Positions 7,049 to 16,601 are shown, counted from the stretch's first letter. The stretch: DNA of 64,000 nt from Chersky-267 sp963744115 (GCA_963744115.1 CAVUSI010000002.1:248001-312000); one strand, 5' to 3'. The notes: generated by a model not told the origin, from the letters alone. Translations and numbers: made by a program.

Positions 7049-8644
7049 TTGGCCCAGTCCTACGACGCCGTCATCATCGGCGGCGGTCACAACGGCCTCG
7101 TCAGTGCGGCCTACCTCGCCAGGGCCGGCCTCCGAACGCTCGTCCTCGAGAAGCGCGAGCTGCTCGGCGGGGCGGCAGTGACCGAGGAGATCTTCCCGGG
7201 GTTCCGCTTCAGCGTCGCGAGCTACGTCGTGAGCCTGCTCCGGCCGGAGATCATCCGCGAGCTTGAGCTCCCGAAGCACGGCCTCGACATCCTGCCCCTC
7301 GACGGGACCTTCACGCCACTCGAGAAGGATCACCTCTGGCGGGTCAACGACCACGGCCGGACGATCCGCGAGCTTCGGCGCTGGAGCCTGGCGGACGCCG
7401 AGGCGTACGAGGAGTATGGCCAGCTCATGGTCGAGATGGCCAGGTTCATCAAGCCGATCCTGAGCATCGTCCCACCCGACCTGACGGGGATGGACCCGCG
7501 CCAGCTCGCCCCGCTCAGCGGCCTGCTGCGCGCCTTCCAGAAGCTGCCCGAGAAGCAGCAGGCCGTGTTCGTCCAGCTCATGACGATGAGTGCGACGGAC
7601 TTCCTCCGCCAGTGGTTCGAGACCGACCCGCTGATCGCCACGATGTCCGCGTCCGGGATCATCGGCACCTATCAGGGCGTCCAGAGCCCGGGCACCGCGT
7701 ACGTCCTCCTCCACCACTACATGGGCGAGATCGACGGCGCCTTCCGCGCCTGGGGGATCCCGCGCGGCGGGACCGGCGGCGTGTCCAACGCGATCGGCGA
7801 GTCGGCCCGCGCCTTCGGCGCCGAGATCCGGCTCGAGGCTCCGGTGGCCCGGATCATCGTCAAGGGCGGTCGTGCGGTCGGCGTCGCTCTCGAGGACGGC
7901 GAGGAGATCCACGCCCGGGCGGTCCTCAGCTCCGTCGACTCGCGCCTGACCTACCTCGGGCTGATCGAGTCCGGCACCCTCGACCCGGAGTTCGAGGAAG
8001 AGGTCCGCCGGTTCAAGTTCCGGGGCTCGTCGGGCAAGGTCAACATGGCTGTCGACCGTCTGCCGGAGTTCACCTGCCTGCCGGGCGAGGGGGACCATCT
8101 CCGTGGCGCGATCAGCTTCAGCGCCGGCGTCGACGACATGGAGCGGGCCTACGACGATGCGAAGTACGGTCACTGGTCGAAGCGGCCGTACATCGACATG
8201 ATCATCCCGACCCTCGTCGACCCGTCGATGGCGCCGCCCGGCAAGCACGTCATCAGCTGCTTCGTCCAGTACGCCCCGTACAAGCTTGACCCGAGCCTCG
8301 GGACGTGGGACGACAACCGCGAGGCATTCGGCGATGCCGTGATCGACCGGATCGCCGAGGTCGCCCCCAACATCCGCGACATCATCCTTCACCGGCAGGT
8401 CCTCACCCCGCTCGACATCGAGCGCCGCTTCGGTCTGACCGAGGGCAACATCTTCCAGGGTGAGCTGAGCCTCGAGCAGCTGTTCTTCAACCGTCCGGTG
8501 CCCGGCTACGCGAGGTTCAAGACTCCGGTCAAGGACCTCTGGCTGTGCGGTTCGGCCACCCATCCGGGCGGCGGGATCATGGGCGCCAACGGACGGATCG
8601 CCGCGATGGAGGTCCTCCGGGCCCGCGGCAGGAAGGCGGCCTGA
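7049..8644 (+). CDS. NAD(P)/FAD-dependent oxidoreductase, PYROXD2/phytoene-desaturase-like (1 of 2)
   Basis: A 531-residue flavoprotein of COG1233. The N-terminal Rossmann FAD motif is YDAVIIGGGHNGLVSAAYLA, with the ribose-binding acid in VLEKRELLGGAA. The C-terminal FAD signature is KDLWLCGSATHPGGGIMGANG. These enzymes desaturate or oxidise hydrophobic or amine substrates; the substrate here is unknown. The start is TTG 7049 with GCGGAGG 8 bases upstream. The gene is followed after one base by a paralogue, so the two are translationally coupled and may act together or form a heterodimer. The upstream palindrome links it to the GcvT-family gene at 4193-5389. Confidence 0.85.
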   Translation: MAQSYDAVIIGGGHNGLVSAAYLARAGLRTLVLEKRELLGGAAVTEEIFPGFRFSVASYVVSLLRPEIIRELELPKHGLDILPLDGTFTPLEKDHLWRVNDHGRTIRELRRWSLADAEAYEEYGQLMVEMARFIKPILSIVPPDLTGMDPRQLAPLSGLLRAFQKLPEKQQAVFVQLMTMSATDFLRQWFETDPLIATMSASGIIGTYQGVQSPGTAYVLLHHYMGEIDGAFRAWGIPRGGTGGVSNAIGESARAFGAEIRLEAPVARIIVKGGRAVGVALEDGEEIHARAVLSSVDSRLTYLGLIESGTLDPEFEEEVRRFKFRGSSGKVNMAVDRLPEFTCLPGEGDHLRGAISFSAGVDDMERAYDDAKYGHWSKRPYIDMIIPTLVDPSMAPPGKHVISCFVQYAPYKLDPSLGTWDDNREAFGDAVIDRIAEVAPNIRDIILHRQVLTPLDIERRFGLTEGNIFQGELSLEQLFFNRPVPGYARFKTPVKDLWLCGSATHPGGGIMGANGRIAAMEVLRARGRKAA

Positions 8645-8645
8645 C

Positions 8646-10283
8646 ATGACCGCACCCGCCCGCGTCAGCAGCGCGGCGCCGTACGACGCCATCGTCGTCG
8701 GTGCCGGTCACAACGGTCTGGTGGCCGCGGCCTACCTCGCCCGGGCGGGGGTCCGCGTCCTCGTCGTCGAGCGCCGGGAACGGGTCGGCGGGATCGCCGA
8801 CACGGTCGAGATCGCCCCGAACGTCCGGGCCCCCGCGGTCGCCCACACCGTCGGGCGGCTCCGTCCGTCGGTCGTCCGCGAGCTCGGGCTGCGCCGCCAC
8901 GGCCTGTCGCTCGTCGCGCCGGATGTGCGCGCCTTCGCGCCGCAGCCCGACGGCAGGGCGATCACGCTGTGGGCCGATGCCTCCGCCACGGCCGAGGGAC
9001 TTCGCGGCTGGTCGGGCCACGATGCCGAGCGCTACGCCGAGTTCGACGGGCTGGTCCGGTCGATCGGTCGGTTCCTCGCCGAGCTGAACGCCTCGACCCC
9101 GCCGGACGTCAAGTCGCCGGGCGTCGGCGATGCGCTCGCCGGACTCCGTCTCGGGCGCCGCTTCCGCGGTCTGGGCAAGCACGATTCGCACGCGGTACTG
9201 CGCGTCCTGCCGATGGCGATCGCGGACTTCGTCGCCGAGTCGTTCGAGACCGACGCCCTCCGCGGCGTCCTCGCCACCCGCGGCATCCAGAACACGGCGA
9301 TGGGCCCGTGGTCGGCCGGTACGACGAACGTCTTCCTGACCGACTCCGCCGGCAACGACGGCGGTGCCGCGGGCCAGACGGTCTACGCACGCGGCGGCCC
9401 CGGGGCCCTGTCCGCGGCCCTGGCCGCGGCGGTCACGACGGCGGGCGGCGAGATCCGCACCGACGCCGAGGTCGTCGAGATCCGGACGGTCGACGGGCGG
9501 GCCGTCGGCGTGACCCTCGCCTCGGGCGAGGAGATCGCGTCGTCCATCGTCGTCGCGGGGGCGGATCCCAAGCGGGTCCTGACCACCCTGGTCGACCCGG
9601 TCGTCGTCGGTCCCGGGATGCGCTGGCGGGCCGCCAACATCCGGACGCCCGGGACCGTCGCCAAGGTCAACCTCGCCCTGTCGGGCCTGCCGCGGTTCCC
9701 GTCGGCCGGCAAGGGCGCCGACCACGAGGCGCGACTGCGTGGCCGGATCGTCATCGCCCCCGGCATCGACTACATCGAGCGTGCGTTCGACGCGGCCAAG
9801 TACGGACGACCGAGCGAGCACCCCTATCTCGAGGCGACGATCCCGTCGCTCGTCGACCCCAGCCTCGTCAAGGGGGCTCGCGCTCGGACCCACGTCATGA
9901 GCATCCACCTCCAGTACGCGCCGTACGCGTTGCGCGACGGATCGTGGGACGACCGGCGCGACGAGCTCGGCGACCTCGCGGTCAAGACGCTCGAGACCTA
10001 CGCCCCTGGCCTTGGCTCACTCGTCACGGCGCGGCAGGTCCTCAGCCCGTCCGACCTCGAGCGCGACTACGGACTGACCGGCGGTCACCCGTACCATGCC
10101 GAACCGTCGCTCGACAGCTTCTTCCTGTGGCGGCCGCTGTTCGGTCACGCGCGCTACCGGTCGCCGGTCGACAGGCTCTACCTGGCCGGCTCGGGGACCC
10201 ACCCGGGCGGAGGCATCACCGGCCAGCCGGGCCAGAACGCCGCCCGCGAGATCCTGGCCGATCGGAAGCGCTGGAAGCGGTAG
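8646..10283 (+). CDS. NAD(P)/FAD-dependent oxidoreductase, PYROXD2/phytoene-desaturase-like (2 of 2)
   Basis: A 545-residue paralogue of the preceding gene. The FAD motif IVVGAGHNGLVAAAYLARAG and the C-terminal LYLAGSGTHPGGGITGQPG are intact. The opening region differs (VGGIADTVEIAPNVRAPAVAHTVGR in place of the partner's EEIFPGFRFSVASYVV), consistent with a different substrate pocket. ATG 8646 comes one base after the partner's stop. Both proteins keep the LERDYGLTGGHPYH-type loop near the C-terminus seen across COG1233. Possible functions include oxidation of a methylated amine or an isoprenoid; neither can be chosen from sequence. Confidence 0.85.
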   Translation: MTAPARVSSAAPYDAIVVGAGHNGLVAAAYLARAGVRVLVVERRERVGGIADTVEIAPNVRAPAVAHTVGRLRPSVVRELGLRRHGLSLVAPDVRAFAPQPDGRAITLWADASATAEGLRGWSGHDAERYAEFDGLVRSIGRFLAELNASTPPDVKSPGVGDALAGLRLGRRFRGLGKHDSHAVLRVLPMAIADFVAESFETDALRGVLATRGIQNTAMGPWSAGTTNVFLTDSAGNDGGAAGQTVYARGGPGALSAALAAAVTTAGGEIRTDAEVVEIRTVDGRAVGVTLASGEEIASSIVVAGADPKRVLTTLVDPVVVGPGMRWRAANIRTPGTVAKVNLALSGLPRFPSAGKGADHEARLRGRIVIAPGIDYIERAFDAAKYGRPSEHPYLEATIPSLVDPSLVKGARARTHVMSIHLQYAPYALRDGSWDDRRDELGDLAVKTLETYAPGLGSLVTARQVLSPSDLERDYGLTGGHPYHAEPSLDSFFLWRPLFGHARYRSPVDRLYLAGSGTHPGGGITGQPGQNAAREILADRKRWKR

Positions 10284-10330
10284 GGTTCGGTCCCGGCCCG
10301 CTCGGGCCGCTGCGGCGAGGGAGATCAACC

Positions 10331-10762
10331 ATGGCGACGAACGATCCGCTCGGCGGGCTGGGCGATCTTATCGGCGGAGCCGCCTCGGACGGGATCCCGG
10401 CCAACGTCGGCGATGCGATCGGCGGCCTGCTCGGCGGAGGTGCCGGTGGGAAGGCCGGTCTCGAAGACCTGGTCAAGGGCTTCGAGCAGGCCGGCTTGAC
10501 AGACCAGGTCCAGTCGTGGATCGGAACCGGGGCGAACCAGCCCGTGACGCCCGAACAGATCGGCCAGGCGCTCGGTCCCGACAAGGTCCAGCAGCTGTCG
10601 AGCTCGACAGGCATCGACGTCGCGGCGCTGCTGCCGATGCTGGCGACATTCCTGCCGCAGATCATCAACGCGCTCACCCCGAACGGCCAGCTCCCGAAGG
10701 CCGGCGAGGGCGGCGACCCGGCGGACGTCATCGGTGGGCTGCTCAAGGGTTTCGGCGGCTAG
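10331..10762 (+). CDS. YidB/DUF937 family protein
   Basis: A 143-residue protein rich in Gly, with a glycine-rich start (DPLGGLGDLIGGAASDG) and the DUF937 core: GLEDLVKGFEQAGLTDQVQSWI, then NQPVTPEQIGQALGPDKVQQLS and the hydrophobic LLPMLATFLPQIINALTPNG. The biochemical role of the family is not established. ATG 10331 is preceded by GAGGGAGAT. It follows the flavoprotein pair by 47 bases and could be read through from it, but a functional tie is not evident. Confidence 0.85.
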   Translation: MATNDPLGGLGDLIGGAASDGIPANVGDAIGGLLGGGAGGKAGLEDLVKGFEQAGLTDQVQSWIGTGANQPVTPEQIGQALGPDKVQQLSSSTGIDVAALLPMLATFLPQIINALTPNGQLPKAGEGGDPADVIGGLLKGFGG

Positions 10763-10834
10763 CGCACCCGCGGGCCACCGCTCCCCGGAGCTCGGGCTCC
10801 AGGCACGAGCGTTCCTGCGCCCGAATCAGCCGCG

Positions 10835-12085
10835 TCAGGCCTTGCCGATCTCCTCGACATCGGCGTCGACGCCCGGTTCGGGTTCCCGGGGGACGCGGAT
10901 GCGCCGGCCCTCCCGGTTCTCGACCCGCTTCGCCGCGCGCTCGGTGACCGTCCGGCCCTCGCCGAAGATCTCGAGATAGTGGAAGAACAGGGATGACAGG
11001 ACCGCCGCGATCGGGATCCCGAAGATCGCGCCGGCGACCCCGGCGACCTTCGCCCCGATGATGACCGAGGCCAGGACGACGATCGGATGGAGCCCGACGG
11101 CGCCGGCCATCAACCGCGGCTGGAGGATGTTCATCACGACGAACCAGCCGATCATCATGATCACCAGGGTCGGCAGGATGGCGCCCGGCTGGGTGAACAC
11201 CGCGACGATCACCGGCGGCGCCCACGACACGAACGGACCGAAGAACGGGATCGCCATCAGCAGCCCGGCGAGGGCCGTCGTGACCGCGATGAAGTCGAGG
11301 CCGAGGAGCGCACTCGTAGCCAGGGCCACGGCCGCGTAGGCGAACCCGATCGCCGCCTGCCCGCGCAGGAACCCGCCGAACGAGCGCGAGACCGCCTGCT
11401 CGAGGAGCCGCGCGTCGTCGCGCCGGTCGGGTGGGACGAGCCGGTTGAGGAATGCCTGGATCCGCTCCTGGTCGACCAGGATGTAGACCGACAGGATGAC
11501 CACGATCAGCGTCGTCCCGATCGCTCCGACGCTCGCGACGGCGATCGACTGGAGCGGCCCGACCAGGCCGCTCGCCGACTCGCGGATGTACGTCAGGAGC
11601 TGCTGCGCCGTGACCACGAGGTCGATCTGGCCGAAACCGAACTGGTTGAGCCACGACTGGAGCGGGGCGAGGACCTGGGGCAGGTCCGAGGTCAGCTTCG
11701 GGAGGTAGTCGATGAACTCCGAGATCCCGGTGGCCAGGGTCTGGGCGATGAACACGATGACCCCGACCATCCCGGTGAACAGGAGGAGGTAGACGATCAC
11801 GACCGCGAGCACGCGCGGCAGCCGGGGCACGTGCTCGATGATCCAGCGCACGATCGGGCTGAGGACGAACGCGATCAGCCAGGCGAGGAAGAACTCGAGG
11901 ATGACGTCGCCGAAGTCGAAGAAGATCTTGCCGACCATCCCGATGACGACGATCCCGACGCCGACGGTCGCGAAGATCAACAGGAGGTCGAACAATCGCG
12001 CCTGGCGGCGGGTGATCGGCAGGAGCTGCGCCGTCACCATCGGCTCGTCCGATCGGCTCCGATCCTCGGAGCCGGTGTCGGTCAT
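10835..12085 (-). CDS. AI-2E family transporter (PerM-type permease)
   Basis: A 416-residue integral membrane protein with about eight membrane segments. The first pair lies at ~30-95, and a large cytoplasmic/periplasmic loop around 130-190 is typical of the family. The later segments contain the conserved GPFVSWAPPVIVA and the MNILQPRLMAGAVGLHP motif. Family members export small molecules or act as Na+/H+ antiporters; assigning AI-2 would be over-interpretation. The C-terminus is basic then acidic (KRVENREGRRIRVPREPEP). ATG 12085 overlaps the trpS stop by four bases (ATGA), so it is translated from the trpS transcript. Confidence 0.88.
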   Translation of the reverse strand: MTDTGSEDRSRSDEPMVTAQLLPITRRQARLFDLLLIFATVGVGIVVIGMVGKIFFDFGDVILEFFLAWLIAFVLSPIVRWIIEHVPRLPRVLAVVIVYLLLFTGMVGVIVFIAQTLATGISEFIDYLPKLTSDLPQVLAPLQSWLNQFGFGQIDLVVTAQQLLTYIRESASGLVGPLQSIAVASVGAIGTTLIVVILSVYILVDQERIQAFLNRLVPPDRRDDARLLEQAVSRSFGGFLRGQAAIGFAYAAVALATSALLGLDFIAVTTALAGLLMAIPFFGPFVSWAPPVIVAVFTQPGAILPTLVIMMIGWFVVMNILQPRLMAGAVGLHPIVVLASVIIGAKVAGVAGAIFGIPIAAVLSSLFFHYLEIFGEGRTVTERAAKRVENREGRRIRVPREPEPGVDADVEEIGKA

Positions 12086-13101
12086 CGAAGGCCCATCCGC
12101 GCGCGGACCTCGGCCATCGTCGCCTCGGCCTTGGGGCGGAGCCGTTCGGCGCCGACCGCCAGGATCTCGTCGACGAGCTCGGGCTGCGCCATCAGCTCGG
12201 CATAGCGTTCGCGCGGCTCGCGATAGTGCTCGATGATCCGCTCGGCGAGGAGTCGCTTGGTGTCGACGCAACCCGTCCGAGCGGTTCGCTCGCCTTCCCA
12301 GATCGTCTCGTAGTCGTCGCCGAACGAGCGATGGAGCTGGCAGACGTTGCAGACCTCCGGCCGCCCGGGGTCCGTCCTCAGGATCCGCTTCGTGTCGGTG
12401 ACCATCGACATGACCTGCTTCCGGATCGTGTCCGGGTCGGCGAAGATGTCGATCGTGTTCCCGACCGATTTGCTCATCTTCTTGACGCCGTCGGTCCCGA
12501 GGACGATCGGGGCCTCGGTGAACACGGCCTGCGGCTCGGGGAAGGTCTCGCCGTAGCGCGAGTTGAACGCGCGCACGATCTCGCGTGACAGTTCGAGGTG
12601 GGCGGCCTGGTCCTTCCCGACGGGGACCAGCGACGCCTTGTAGATCACGATGTCCGCGGCCTGGAGGACCGGGTAGGTCAGCAGCCCATGGTTGATGTCG
12701 TCGGGCTGGTTCTGCTTCTTCTCCTTGTACGTCGGCGTCCGCTCGAGCCAGCTCACCGGGGTGACGGTACAGAGCAGCCAGGCGAGCTCGGTGTGCTCCG
12801 GGCGGTGGCTCTGGACGAACAGCGTGCAGCGCTCGGGATCGAGGCCGAGCGCCAGGAGGCTGGCGGCCATCTCGCGGGTCCTGGCCCGCAGCAGGTCGGG
12901 ATCGTGGCTGCTCGTAAGCGCGTGGTAGTCGACGATGCAGTAGATCGCCTCGTACTCGTACTGCAGCCGGACGTAGTTCCTGATCGCCCCGAGGTCGTTG
13001 CCGAGGTGGACGATCCCGGAGGGCTGGATGCCGCTGAAGATCCGCGGGCGGGCGGCCGGGGCGGGCGCTGGGGCCGGCGCTGGGGCGAGCTCGGTCGTCA
13101 T
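12082..13101 (-). CDS. trpS: tryptophan--tRNA ligase
   Basis: A 339-residue class I aminoacyl-tRNA synthetase. The HIGH-equivalent is in SGIQPSGIVHLGNDLGA and the KMSKS loop is intact in GVKKMSKSVGNTIDI. Residues ~90-260 match the TrpRS core (VTPVSWLERTPTYKEKK). After the start is an unusual run of five Ala-Pro pairs (residues ~6-17). ATG 13101 is preferred because a TACACT box lies 7 bases upstream, as in a leaderless transcript; an in-frame GTG at 13134 would place that box inside the gene. It heads a two-gene unit with the AI-2E permease. Confidence 0.93.
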   Translation of the reverse strand: MTTELAPAPAPAPAPAARPRIFSGIQPSGIVHLGNDLGAIRNYVRLQYEYEAIYCIVDYHALTSSHDPDLLRARTREMAASLLALGLDPERCTLFVQSHRPEHTELAWLLCTVTPVSWLERTPTYKEKKQNQPDDINHGLLTYPVLQAADIVIYKASLVPVGKDQAAHLELSREIVRAFNSRYGETFPEPQAVFTEAPIVLGTDGVKKMSKSVGNTIDIFADPDTIRKQVMSMVTDTKRILRTDPGRPEVCNVCQLHRSFGDDYETIWEGERTARTGCVDTKRLLAERIIEHYREPRERYAELMAQPELVDEILAVGAERLRPKAEATMAEVRARMGLR

Positions 13102-13108
13102 CGGACCG

Positions 13109-13114
13109 AGTGTA
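13109..13114 (-). promoter_or_regulatory. -10 box TACACT for a leaderless trpS transcript
   Basis: On the minus strand TACACT ends 7 bases before the A of ATG 13101, placing the expected transcription start at or next to the start codon. No Shine-Dalgarno or convincing -35 is visible. Confidence 0.5.
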
Positions 13115-13201
13115 GCGGACCGTTCGAGCCCCACGACCGGTCGTCACGCCCCCCGTCTCGGCTACCATTCGGCCGATGTCCAGCCACGTTCCGACCCCGC
13201 G

Positions 13202-14442
13202 ATGAGCCGTGTGCCGCTCCGGGTGGCCGTGCTCGGGGCCGGGACGGTCGGGATCGAGGTGGTCCGGGCCCTGGTCGACCACGCCGACCGGCTGGCTCCC
13301 GCCGACGGGGCGCCGTTGCGCCTGACCGGTGTCGCCGTCCGGGACCTCGAGCGCGCCCGGGCGAACGGGATCGCCGCCGACCTTCTGACCGACGCGCCGG
13401 CTCACCTCGTCGCATCGCCCGAGGTGGATGTGCTGGTCGAGGTGATGGGCGGCGACGAGCCTGCCCGCACGCTGACCGCGGCGGCGCTCGCGGCAGGCAA
13501 GCCCGTCGTCAGCGCCAACAAGCACGTCATCGCTCATCACGGCGCGGAGCTCGAAGCCATCGCTCGCCGGACCGGTGCCGCATTCCGATTCGAGGCCGCG
13601 GTGGGGGTGGGACGCCGATCCTCGGCCCGCTCGCGGTCGAGCTGGCGGCCGACCGGGTCGATGCGATCCGCGGCATCGTCAACGGGACGACCAACCACAT
13701 CCTGACCGCGATGACCGAGCAGGGGCAGCCGTACGCGTTCGTGCTCGCCGGGGCGCAAGCGGCCGGCTATGCCGAGGCCGACCCAGCGGGCGACGTCGAG
13801 GGCGACGACGCCGTCAACAAGCTGGTCATCCTCGCCCGGCTCGCCTTCGGGACCTGGCTCGACCCCGCCGGTGTCGAGCGACGTCCACCGACCGTCGAGG
13901 GCGCCGGCCGACCGGGCATCACCGGCGTGCTCGCCGACGAGCCGAAGGCCGCCGCCGCGGTCGGCCGGACGATCAAGCTCATCGCCGCGGCGGAGCGGCG
14001 CGAGGATGGGTCGATCCGCGCCCGCGTCCTCCCGACCGCGGTCCCCTCGGACGGTCCCCTCGGTCGGACCGGCGGCGTGCAGAACCGGATCGAGGTCGAT
14101 GCCCGACCGGTCGGCCGGGTCGCGTTCGTCGGGCCGGGCGCCGGCGGGCCGGCGACGAGCAGCGCGGTGCTCGGTGACCTGATCTCGATCGCTCGCGAGG
14201 GCGGTAGCACGTGGGCCGGCCTGCCGCCGGCGTCGACGACCCCGATCGCGGGTCCGCCCGACGACGATCCGCGGCGTCGGTTCTTCGCGACGACGCTCCC
14301 CGAGCAGCTCATCCGAGACCAGGTCGAGATCGAGGCCGCCCGCGGTGGCGGGTTCATCAGCGCCGCTGCCCCGCTGGCCGAGCTCCGGGCGGGTCTGGCC
14401 GCCGCCGGGGTCGGGGCCACCCTCTATCCGGTCGAGGACTGA
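13202..14442 (+). pseudogene. hom: homoserine dehydrogenase, interrupted by a one-base deletion in a G run
   Basis: The N-terminal NAD(P)-binding part (RVAVLGAGTVGIEVVRALVD, VLVEVMGGDEPARTL, VVSANKHVIAHHG) reads from ATG 13202. The catalytic part (TPILGPLAVELAADRVDAIRGIVNGTTNHIL, AGYAEADPAGDVEGDDAVNKL, with the catalytic Asp/Lys region) continues one frame over to TGA 14440-14442. The break is in the five-G run 13603-13607, where one extra G would restore AVGGGTPILG, the conserved family motif. The repaired protein would be 413 residues including a C-terminal ACT-like domain. It reduces aspartate semialdehyde to homoserine and is followed by thrC and thrB. Loss of this essential step in a complete pathway argues for a sequencing error. 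Confidence 0.85.
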
Positions 14443-14470
14443 TGAGCCCGATGCCAGGATCGTTCCGACC

Positions 14471-15595
14471 ATGAGTACCCGTCGCCCGTCCGGACGCCGC
14501 CCGTCCACGCGCGGTCCGGCCGGACGCTCGACCCCGCCCCAGACGCTGGTGGAGCGCTACCGGCGGTTCCTGCCGGTCACCGACGCGACCCCGGCCCTGA
14601 CCCTCGGCGAGGGGTTCACCCCGCTCGTCCGCGCTCGCAACATCGGACGGGACCTGGGGCTCGAGAACCTCTACCTCAAGATCGAGGGGGCGAACCCGAC
14701 CGGCAGCTTCAAGGACCGCGGGATGGTCGTCGCCGTTAGCAGGGCGCTCGAGGCCGGTGCCCGCTCGATCGTGTGCGCCTCGACGGGGAACACCTCGGCC
14801 TCGGCCGCGGCCTACGGCGCCGTGGCCGGCCTCGAGGTCGTCGTCGTCCTGCCCGCTGGTCGGATCGCGAAGGGCAAGCTGCTCCAGGCGCTGGTGGCCG
14901 GGGCAAGGGTCGTCGCCGTCGACGGGAACTTCGACGCGGCGCTCCGGATCGTGCGCGAGCTGGCCGAGCGCGACGACCGCCCGATCACGCTGGTCAACTC
15001 GGTCAACCCCGACCGGCTCGAAGGCCAGAAGACCGCGGCCTTCGAGGTCTGCGACGACCTCGGCCGGGCCCCCGACGTCCTGGCCATCCCGGTCGGCAAT
15101 GCGGGCAACATCAGCGCCTACTGGGCCGGCTTCGGCGACTATCTCGCCGCCGGGCTCAGCTCGAGCCGGCCCCGGATGTACGGCTTCCAGGCGGCCGGTG
15201 CCGCGCCCATCGTCCTGGGCCACCCGGTGGCCGAGCCGGACACGGTCGCGACCGCGATCCGGATCGGGGATCCCGCCAGCTGGACGAAGGCGACCGCCGC
15301 CCGGGACGAATCCGACGGTCTCATCGAAGCGGTCACCGACGAGGAGATCCTCGCCGCGTACCGCGATCTCGCCCGGTCCGAAGGGATCTTCTGCGAGCCG
15401 TCGTCAGCGGCGAGCCTGGCGGGCGTGCGCAAGCTGGTCCGCTCAGACCGACTCGGGGTGGAGCGGGATGCCACCATCGTCTGCGTCCTGACCGGGAACG
15501 GCCTCAAGGACCCACAGACGGCCGAGGCGCAGGTCGGCGACGTGCTCGGATCGGGGCCGACGACCGACGCGGTCGTGGCCGCACTCGGCTGGTAG
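14471..15595 (+). CDS. thrC: threonine synthase
   Basis: A 374-residue fold type II PLP enzyme converting O-phosphohomoserine to threonine. The PLP lysine is K81 in NPTGSFKDRG. The nucleotide-like phosphate loop IPVGNAGNISAYWAGF and CASTGNTSASAAAYG bind cofactor and substrate phosphate, and the C-terminal LTGNGLKDP is characteristic of the family. The first ~25 residues are a basic, Pro/Arg-rich tail outside the usual fold. ATG 14471 is 28 bases after hom. Order hom-thrC-thrB, with lysC 4.6 kb downstream, gives the aspartate-to-threonine route. Confidence 0.93.
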   Translation: MSTRRPSGRRPSTRGPAGRSTPPQTLVERYRRFLPVTDATPALTLGEGFTPLVRARNIGRDLGLENLYLKIEGANPTGSFKDRGMVVAVSRALEAGARSIVCASTGNTSASAAAYGAVAGLEVVVVLPAGRIAKGKLLQALVAGARVVAVDGNFDAALRIVRELAERDDRPITLVNSVNPDRLEGQKTAAFEVCDDLGRAPDVLAIPVGNAGNISAYWAGFGDYLAAGLSSSRPRMYGFQAAGAAPIVLGHPVAEPDTVATAIRIGDPASWTKATAARDESDGLIEAVTDEEILAAYRDLARSEGIFCEPSSAASLAGVRKLVRSDRLGVERDATIVCVLTGNGLKDPQTAEAQVGDVLGSGPTTDAVVAALGW

Positions 15596-15604
15596 GAGGG
15601 AACG

Positions 15605-16567
15605 GTGGTCGCGAACTGGCTGGCGGAGCTCGATGGGCGGCGGATCGCCGTCGAGGTGCCTGCGACGAGCGCCAACCTCGGCGCCGGGTATGACTGCCTC
15701 GGCCTGGCGATCGATCTGACCGACCGGATCGAGGTCGAAGTCCGGAGCTGGAGCCGTGGCGAGATCGAGCTCGACATCGAGGGCGAGGGGGCCAACGAGC
15801 TGACCGAGGATCGAGACAATCGGTTCATCAAGGGCCTCGAGGCCACCCTCGTCCACCTCCGCGGGGAGATCCCGGACGGCGTGGGCTGGCGGGTGACGAT
15901 GCGCAATCGGATCCCGTTGACCCGCGGCCTCGGGTCGTCGGCCGCCGCGACGGTGGCCGGGGTGGTCGCCGCCGATGCGCTGGCGGAGGGCGGGCTCGAT
16001 CCGGCGGAGATGCTCCGGCTCGCGGCCGGGATCGAGGGCCACCCCGACAACGTCGCGGCCGCGCTGCTGGGCGGGTTCGTGGTCAGTGCCGCCATGGACG
16101 GCAAGGTCGAGGCCCTGCGGTTCGACGTCCCTCGCGACCTGCGCTGCGTCCTGTACGTGCCCGAGCTCCGGCTCCCGACCGAGGCCATGCGCCACGCGCT
16201 GCCGGAGACGGTGCCGTTCGCCGACGCGGTGGCCAACCTCGGACGGGTCGCGCTCGGCGTCGCGGGGATGGCCGGACGCCGGACCGACCTGCTCCGCTTC
16301 CTGACCGTCGACCGGCTCCACGAGCCATACCGCGCGGCGGTCTATCCGCAGCTCCCCCGCCTGATCGAGGCCGCTCGGGAGGCCGGCGCGCTCGGCGCCT
16401 GCCTGTCCGGCTCGGGTTCGGCGATCATCGCCTTCACCAAGACGGTGTCGGCGGTCGCCCGGATCGAGGCCGCATTCTCGGCGGTGGCCGCCGACACGGA
16501 CCTTCCAGGGCGCGCCACGGTCGTCGCGCCGCGCAACGCCGGAGCCAAGATCGTCGACCGCGGCTGA
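15605..16567 (+). CDS. thrB: homoserine kinase
   Basis: A 320-residue GHMP-superfamily kinase that phosphorylates homoserine, feeding ThrC. The opening EVPATSANLGAGYDCLGLAI, the phosphate loop RIPLTRGLGSSAAATVAG and the C-terminal GACLSGSGSAIIAF are all intact, and length is normal. The start is GTG 15605, with TAGGAGGG just upstream overlapping the end of thrC, so expression is coupled to thrC. It is the last gene of the threonine unit; a hairpin follows immediately. Confidence 0.93.
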   Translation: MVANWLAELDGRRIAVEVPATSANLGAGYDCLGLAIDLTDRIEVEVRSWSRGEIELDIEGEGANELTEDRDNRFIKGLEATLVHLRGEIPDGVGWRVTMRNRIPLTRGLGSSAAATVAGVVAADALAEGGLDPAEMLRLAAGIEGHPDNVAAALLGGFVVSAAMDGKVEALRFDVPRDLRCVLYVPELRLPTEAMRHALPETVPFADAVANLGRVALGVAGMAGRRTDLLRFLTVDRLHEPYRAAVYPQLPRLIEAAREAGALGACLSGSGSAIIAFTKTVSAVARIEAAFSAVAADTDLPGRATVVAPRNAGAKIVDRG

Positions 16568-16601
16568 GGCGGTGCCCTCCGTCACCGGAGGTTGTGCCGC
16601 C
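16568..16601 (+). terminator. hairpin after thrB
   Basis: GGCGG...CCTCC pairs with GGAGG...CCGCC directly after the thrB stop, giving a two-part stem with a GTCACC loop. No T tract follows, so it is a probable but not certain terminator. Confidence 0.45.

Noticed and set aside
10835..12085. Naming the permease an AI-2 exporter
   Set aside because: Family members have varied substrates and no quorum-sensing gene is present.
10835..13540. A 901-codon frame on the minus strand spanning the AI-2E permease and trpS region
   Set aside because: Only its last 416 codons are the permease; upstream it reads trpS in the wrong frame. The ATGA overlap at 12082-12085 gives the true start.
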